Virus record (IMG/VR): IMGVR_UViG_3300044568_005111
Span: 39,436-103,435 of that record
Strand: one strand, 5' to 3'
Length of the DNA: 64,000 bases
Origin: a virus
The position numbers were made by a program, and so were the translations under genes. Shown piece by piece: positions 59,144-64,000 of this stretch. The notes under the pieces were generated by a model. The model made no database searches. It was not told where the DNA came from and was given only the letters and a program-made list of their open reading frames with translations. The first letter of the stretch is position 1. Every line of letters starts with the position of its first letter.

Positions 59144-61927
59144 ATGTCATTTATTAACTGGGGATCAGAGAGTCCAGAACAAAAGGAAATCCGACGCAGG
59201 ATGGAAGAACAGATGATGTTTGAACAAATGTCATACAGTGCAGCAGTTGCTGCAGCTGCAGCTGCCGGAAGCGGTTCACTGCCTCGAACAAAACAGGGTC
59301 AAACTTCATCGTATACCTATGAATCTGAAACTGGCCAATTCTATATTGGGATAATGGATTTTGAAAAAGGGTCACTTCCTGCAGTATTTAATACTGGTCT
59401 TAATACTAGCGAAGATTGGTATTATGATGATAATAACTATGCTGGAACGTATGTTGTTCAAGATAGTGGTTATCTAATGACCTTTAGTAATAATAGTTCA
59501 GCAGATAGAGTATTCTTCTTCTTTAGTGCAGGAGGTGCACTTATCGAAAAATTAGAGCTCACAACAAACGACACTGACGTATTTGGTGCAAATGGTAATT
59601 TTATTGTAGTATGTGATTGGGATGCATACAAAATATGGTGGTTCGATGGATTAGAAGTAAAGACTTCAGACTTATCAGAAAACACGAATAGTTGGGACTA
59701 TATAGGTGCAAATGTATCAGGATTTTTTATAACTTCGTATACTACTGAAGGAGCTACTGATTTCTACAACGTCTTCTTTATTGATGGATCTGGATTAAAT
59801 CAAATACTTGAAAGAGATGTAACTAGTCCGACTAATTCATATTCACTAGAGGTATATGAAAACGCAAATATCTTTAGACTATTTAATTATAATGATACCC
59901 CTGGTGAATATACCCATATTTATTATTATGATACTGCTGGAGTTGAACTAGCCGATCTTGATGTGTCCGCTGGAAATTATGTTAGCAAATTTATAGATGT
60001 TTTCGGTGCAGGTAAACACGTCGATACTTTCTACAATGCTACTGAGTACTGTATCTGTTATTACGATGAGGCAGTCGGAGACTTATTAACAACTACTCAT
60101 GATAGAGTAGACTATCCTAATTTTATAGTTACAGGTCAATATAGAAATAATGGTAGTCAATTCAATACCTTGACTGAGAATGGATTAATTACTTTCTCAA
60201 GCGACGGTCTTGGGTCGATTAAAGATTTACAAAATGTGACCCATTGTGATTTTATTCGCTTACATGACGGGCTGGCTGACTTAGATCAAATAGTTCCATT
60301 CGCTGATAATGAACCAAAGGCAATCAATTGGAATATTATTAAAGTCGCCGACTCAATATTCGTGCCAAATTGCCCAGACACTGATGCAGTTTCACCTCAA
60401 CTAGCATACTTAACTTTTACTAGCATAGGTACGAACTTTAATACTCTATTAATTTCATTTGATGATTACGATTATTTTAATACTGACATATTAGGTAATC
60501 GATATCTAACTGATGCATGGCTAGACACTGGGCTGGAACCTGGAACCTATTTTATAACAAATAAAACAGGTGCTGATTATTTAGAGTACCAATATGACAT
60601 TCGAGATTCAAATTATCTTGATGATGAAGGAGATGTAGTAGCATGGAGAAACTCAAGTGATACTACTTTTCAATCATATTATTTAACAACAGAAGATCCT
60701 ATACCATTTGAGGCAAGTATATTACCTCCATTTGGGAGAATCCAGACAACTTCAACATATCGTCAAGAGGATAAGCTGTATCCTGGAAATCTCTTGATCC
60801 AGAGCGGAGAAGGTAGTCGATTGTATCTATTTAATGATATTGGTGAAGATAATATAGTATATGGCGGAGATGACATGTATGATGTCGGAAACAAATTAAA
60901 TACTAATCTTATAGTTGAGATAGCATATACGCATACTCAAATGGTGGACACTCCTGAGGATGATGATATAGAAGCTTTACCGAGTATGTTTGAAATGGAC
61001 GGAGAAGTAGTAGACGGTATTACACAATTTGGAGCAGGATCGGAATACTTTACTAACCTATATCCTGGACTATTTACAATGGTTGCTAAGGGCGTAGATA
61101 TCACTGAATTTTTTATAGATGGCAGCACTGGACTTGACAGTAATGGTTATAATACACTTTATTCATATGAAGTAACAGTAGGCGGTCATGATTATACTGC
61201 ATTCCTAAAGACTACTACTGGTGGAGGTAGTGACATGGACGGCGAGTCTGATCCAACTATTAATCAAATCATAATTGTAAATGCACAAGATGTAGCACTA
61301 ATTCAAGAGATCGATGAAACCGTTGATACTAATAATGATTATCATAAGATACTTGGACTAGATACTGCTGGTGTAACTGAAGTACACTACTTATTAATGG
61401 CAACATATAATAAGTCAGTTCAGCACGGATTTACTGAAACAGATTTTACTAATGTGGTTAACCAGTATTTAGATATCGTTGATGGTTTATCAATATCGGC
61501 TACCTTAACTGCACTAAATGAAGATTATTCTCTTATCACTGACCAAATTGAAGACACTGAATCATATACTTTAACTTTAGTTAAAGCAGACGGAACCGTA
61601 CTCGAAAAGGATTCAGTATTCTATAATGAAGGATTGGATTTAGGACCGACTATGTGTGCCTGTGCATACAATAACGCAGATGGTTTTGCATGTGTCGACG
61701 TATACGATATTGACTTAGAGTTAATTTCAACTTATGTATCTAATGAAACTAATGTAAATACCGTTAGAATAATTGATAATCGATTATATATCATAACTAA
61801 CTATTTTGATGAAAATGAGGATGAACATACTGTTATGGCAATAATGCGAGGAACTTCATTTATCAAGAAAGAATACATACACAATAATGACTGGCGAACA
61901 TCCAACGATTATGCAGCTTGGTACTAA
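59144..61927 (+). CDS. Large MSFINWG virion protein (927 aa)
   Basis: The first 45 residues match the family (MSFINWGSESPEQ, charged Met-rich helix, poly-Ala, GSGS). The other 880 are acidic, Tyr/Asp/Asn-rich beta repeats of about 50-70 residues (NIFRLFNYNDTPGEYTHIYY, FYNATEYCICYYDEAVGD), with few Lys and Cys. It is probably a long beta-propeller or fibre-type, solvent-exposed protein. Its size and late promoter fit a receptor-binding or decoration protein; the receptor cannot be inferred. Confidence 0.78.
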   Translation: MSFINWGSESPEQKEIRRRMEEQMMFEQMSYSAAVAAAAAAGSGSLPRTKQGQTSSYTYESETGQFYIGIMDFEKGSLPAVFNTGLNTSEDWYYDDNNYAGTYVVQDSGYLMTFSNNSSADRVFFFFSAGGALIEKLELTTNDTDVFGANGNFIVVCDWDAYKIWWFDGLEVKTSDLSENTNSWDYIGANVSGFFITSYTTEGATDFYNVFFIDGSGLNQILERDVTSPTNSYSLEVYENANIFRLFNYNDTPGEYTHIYYYDTAGVELADLDVSAGNYVSKFIDVFGAGKHVDTFYNATEYCICYYDEAVGDLLTTTHDRVDYPNFIVTGQYRNNGSQFNTLTENGLITFSSDGLGSIKDLQNVTHCDFIRLHDGLADLDQIVPFADNEPKAINWNIIKVADSIFVPNCPDTDAVSPQLAYLTFTSIGTNFNTLLISFDDYDYFNTDILGNRYLTDAWLDTGLEPGTYFITNKTGADYLEYQYDIRDSNYLDDEGDVVAWRNSSDTTFQSYYLTTEDPIPFEASILPPFGRIQTTSTYRQEDKLYPGNLLIQSGEGSRLYLFNDIGEDNIVYGGDDMYDVGNKLNTNLIVEIAYTHTQMVDTPEDDDIEALPSMFEMDGEVVDGITQFGAGSEYFTNLYPGLFTMVAKGVDITEFFIDGSTGLDSNGYNTLYSYEVTVGGHDYTAFLKTTTGGGSDMDGESDPTINQIIIVNAQDVALIQEIDETVDTNNDYHKILGLDTAGVTEVHYLLMATYNKSVQHGFTETDFTNVVNQYLDIVDGLSISATLTALNEDYSLITDQIEDTESYTLTLVKADGTVLEKDSVFYNEGLDLGPTMCACAYNNADGFACVDVYDIDLELISTYVSNETNVNTVRIIDNRLYIITNYFDENEDEHTVMAIMRGTSFIKKEYIHNNDWRTSNDYAAWY

Positions 61928-61946
61928 TTAAAAAAATTAAACACTT

Positions 61947-62225
61947 ATGAAATATTTTATTGACGTTACAATAATAGATTTAAAAACAAATAATGTTGCT
62001 CAGAAAATGAATTACGATGTTAACTGTGCAGAAGATGCAGTAGTAACAATCGAGTCTGTGAAATCTGAATTATCACAATGGGTTACTATTCCTCGGGATA
62101 CGGTCTTGCTAAATGAAAAGGCTAAGATTAAGGGAAGTACGCAAGAAGACTCAGCAGTAGTTAGTGATAAAACTCGAGTTTATTATACTGCACATCTTCA
62201 ACAGAAGGTAAAAGATCAAAAATAA
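61947..62225 (+). CDS. Small late protein (92 aa)
   Basis: MKYFIDVTIIDLKTNNVAQK; beta strands flanking helices, ending in a basic tail (QQKVKDQK). 19 nt after the 927-aa gene in the same transcript, so possibly a chaperone or companion of that fibre-like protein. No family recognised. Confidence 0.66.
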   Translation: MKYFIDVTIIDLKTNNVAQKMNYDVNCAEDAVVTIESVKSELSQWVTIPRDTVLLNEKAKIKGSTQEDSAVVSDKTRVYYTAHLQQKVKDQK

Positions 62226-62966
62226 TTAACTGACGATCGGGATAATTACCCCTTCAACAAACCTTTGCATATCCTCGATACTAATAGTGTCGAGGGTATC
62301 TCGTTTAGTATGGCAATTAAATAACATGTCGTAGTCAAGATAAGATTCTCCCCACTTTACTGGACTTGTGCCCTCATCTAAAATAGGTAAAGGGTTAATC
62401 ACAACTGAGTCGATTCCGTTCCTCCTAAAGATTACTGAGTCATTGAATGGCGTACTAACTATCGGACAACTGAAGATCCCTCTAATATGATCCTGTAATT
62501 TACCAGGATAGTCTCCAATAAAGAAGGTGGAACCTCCGCGACCAGTCAGCTCAAGATTAAGGATCCAGCTAATTTCACCAAACTCTCCAGCATTAATCTG
62601 ATCCGATAAATATTGCGAACCTAATCCACCAACCTCTTCTCCATCTAATAGGACAACTGTAATTTCAGGTTTAAGTAACTTGGTTGCAATCGCATTAATT
62701 ACTGAAGCTGAATTATCGTTTGCATTATCTATATCGGGATTTACGATATCATGATGAGCAGTGATAATCCTATTTGAACTTCCTCGAAGAACAATATTAA
62801 ACCCACTATTCTCGCGATCTACTTCGAATTCATGCAGTTCGGGGTTTAGTCCAAGGTCGTCAGCCAGGTCCATTAAGAATCTTACTCGAGGAGATCTTTC
62901 GAGTCCGTTAGAGTAGATCGAACCTGAGTTACGAGCTTTACACAAATCATATATCTTGTCATACAT
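62226..62966 (-). CDS. M28-type zinc aminopeptidase-like protein
   Basis: 246 residues. Metal ligands and catalytic residues of the M28 family are visible: TAHHDIVN (His71, Asp73), DNANDNSAS (Asp84), DGEEVGGLGS (Glu110-Glu111), LNLELTGRG, and a late NCHTKRDT His. No signal peptide, so probably cytoplasmic. It would remove N-terminal residues or act on small peptides. Class (iii) promoter upstream; not a late gene. Confidence 0.84.
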   Translation of the reverse strand: MYDKIYDLCKARNSGSIYSNGLERSPRVRFLMDLADDLGLNPELHEFEVDRENSGFNIVLRGSSNRIITAHHDIVNPDIDNANDNSASVINAIATKLLKPEITVVLLDGEEVGGLGSQYLSDQINAGEFGEISWILNLELTGRGGSTFFIGDYPGKLQDHIRGIFSCPIVSTPFNDSVIFRRNGIDSVVINPLPILDEGTSPVKWGESYLDYDMLFNCHTKRDTLDTISIEDMQRFVEGVIIPIVS

Positions 62967-62968
62967 GA

Positions 62969-62985
62969 TTATATTATACTATATT
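62969..62985 (-). promoter_or_regulatory. Class (iii) promoter motif
   Basis: GAATATAGTATAATATA on the minus strand. Confidence 0.52.
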
Positions 62986-62991
62986 CATTAA

Positions 62992-63006
62992 TATAAATAA
63001 CTAAAA
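62992..63006 (+). promoter_or_regulatory. Late promoter motif
   Basis: TATAAATAACTAAAA; exact T4 late core. Confidence 0.7.
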
Positions 63007-63017
63007 TAGTATAGAGT

Positions 63018-63218
63018 ATGTCATTTATTAATTGGGGAGAAGAATCACAAGAACAATTAGCTGCTCGTAAAAGAATGGAAGAGATTATGATGTTTGAACA
63101 AGCTGCGTTTAATGCAGCAACTGCAGCGGCTGCAGCCGCTGGATCAGGTGGATCAGGTGGAATTAAATCTAATAAATACGTCGTTAATGGATATGTTGAG
63201 GATGGATATTTTGAATAA
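63018..63218 (+). CDS. Short MSFINWG virion protein (66 aa)
   Basis: MSFINWGEESQEQ, a charged helix, poly-Ala and GSGGSGG, then only a 17-residue tail (KSNKYVVNGYVEDGYFE). It is the family anchor almost without a payload: either a minimal form or a truncated one. The fibre-like gene that starts 23 nt later could supply the exposed part as a separate chain. Confidence 0.75.
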   Translation: MSFINWGEESQEQLAARKRMEEIMMFEQAAFNAATAAAAAAGSGGSGGIKSNKYVVNGYVEDGYFE

Positions 63219-63241
63219 TCATTAAAAAATAAAACAATAAT

Positions 63242-64000
63242 ATGGGAATTACAACAAGAGACTTTGGACCTAATGCAAAAGGTTCCAAGTTGTCTATCGA
63301 AGAGATGGATGAAAACTTTAACTATCTTTATGATTTGGCATCAGAAGGTGGCGGTTTAGGAGCATTACCTTTGTCTTTTACTGAGTTAACTGATTTAATA
63401 TCAACTAGTTCATTTGTAATAGGTAAATATTATTTAATTACTGATTATCAAACAATTTATGATCAACCAGATTATGATAATGCAGGTCTTCCAAAGACAG
63501 TTGTTTCAACACTAACTGGTATAACAGAACCTTTGATTGTTACTGCGGTAAGTAATAATGAGATATCAAGTCAAGTTTATTCTTCATTATTTCCTAATGA
63601 TATATTAGAGTATGACATTACATTTACTTCTACTGAAATAATGAATGCTCCTGCTAAAGGAAGAATTACAAGCAGAACAGATGATAATAAAAATATTACT
63701 AACTATGATAATAGAGCTGTATCTTTTAAAAGATATGAAACTATTTCTGGTAGTGGTATCTATGATTCATATAAAGATACTGGATTTAATAGCAATGCAA
63801 ATATTAAAACTTTTCAACCCAATAGCTGGAATAATAATTTAGAAAATTTCTACACAACAGACAGTTCAGCAATTCAAGATTTTATTTTACCTAATAATGT
63901 CTTTGGAGAATACACTTATGATAATAAATTTGGTAACTACTTTATCAATAATACATTTGGCGATTTTACTTATGATAATGAGATTAATGAAGAATGTTAT
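63242..64000 (+). CDS. Tail-fibre-like protein, partial at right edge (at least 253 aa)
   Basis: Reads open from MGITTRDFGPNAKGSKLSIE (ATG at 63242) to the window end. The N-terminal 40 residues (MDENFNYLYDL, then a Gly-rich linker) and the later GKYYLITDYQTIYDQPDYDN recall tail-fibre or adhesin proteins of Bacteroidota phages. Rich in Asn, Tyr, Thr and Asp, with repeated TYDN/FGNYF-type strands at the end (a beta-helix pattern). Co-transcribed with the 66-aa anchor gene. The C-terminus is not in the window. Confidence 0.72.
   Translation, partial: MGITTRDFGPNAKGSKLSIEEMDENFNYLYDLASEGGGLGALPLSFTELTDLISTSSFVIGKYYLITDYQTIYDQPDYDNAGLPKTVVSTLTGITEPLIVTAVSNNEISSQVYSSLFPNDILEYDITFTSTEIMNAPAKGRITSRTDDNKNITNYDNRAVSFKRYETISGSGIYDSYKDTGFNSNANIKTFQPNSWNNNLENFYTTDSSAIQDFILPNNVFGEYTYDNKFGNYFINNTFGDFTYDNEINEECY

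Overview
The window is part of the genome of a large, T4-like (probably contractile-tailed) phage that infects a member of the Bacteroidota. Phage origin is inferred from a tRNA array, an endolysin cassette, virion-type genes and dozens of tightly packed small genes. The host is inferred from a sigma factor that begins MRQLKIT, the start typical of Bacteroidota RpoD, from A-rich leaders with no Shine-Dalgarno sequence, and from early promoters that resemble the Bacteroidota TAnnTTTG type. T4-likeness is inferred from two signals read directly: an ATAAATA late-promoter motif, and an N-terminal motif (F..FINE|A) that matches the T4 capsid targeting sequence MKTYQEFIAEA. No capsid, tail, terminase or polymerase gene lies in the window.

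Layout. 1-5.7 kb: about 15 good tRNA genes plus several tRNA-like or structured RNAs, a TROVE/Ro60 protein gene, a GIY-YIG homing endonuclease and two tiny genes. 5.7-11.7 kb: one plus-strand operon with two sensor histidine kinases that share a transmitter, a secreted protein, a stand-alone receiver, a coiled-coil membrane protein, a holin-like protein and a GH19 endolysin. 12-23 kb: mostly minus-strand late genes, many starting with the capsid-targeting motif, with one plus-strand sigma factor. 23.0-24.1 kb: a GC-rich non-coding region at the divergent switch of coding strand, a possible replication origin. 24.1-45 kb: a plus-strand array of small early genes, in cassettes with near-identical promoters and intrinsic terminators; it includes a second sigma factor, a RecA/DnaB-type ATPase and a DUF932-like protein. 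45-49.5 kb: mixed strands, with a serine recombinase lacking its catalytic serine, DUF1566-like paralogues and more capsid-targeted proteins. 49.5-64 kb: minus-strand small or membrane genes, an AAA+ ATPase and an M28 peptidase, mixed with plus-strand late genes for virion proteins that share an MSFINWG start, and a fibre-like gene running off the right edge.

How the genes may work together. Three promoter classes are visible: (i) an early cassette promoter containing TTATATTTAC, (ii) a late promoter (G/T)ATAAATAA, and (iii) a TAGTATAATA type. The two phage sigma factors are natural candidates for switching among them. The capsid-targeted proteins, which include a CHAP-type hydrolase and a P-loop kinase, are probably packaged with the DNA and could enter the host with it. 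The kinase/receiver operon lies immediately upstream of, and is transcribed with, the lysis genes, so lysis may be timed by signals.

Most promising for novelty: (a) the Ro60 gene inside a tRNA array with a family of unexplained RNAs, one of them a tRNA mimic inside an extra terminal helix; (b) the two-component/lysis operon; (c) the large set of capsid-targeted proteins; (d) a strictly one-strand 10-mer, ACTCCGTAGT, with 15 exact copies between 27 and 49 kb and none seen elsewhere. All repeat counts were made by eye.
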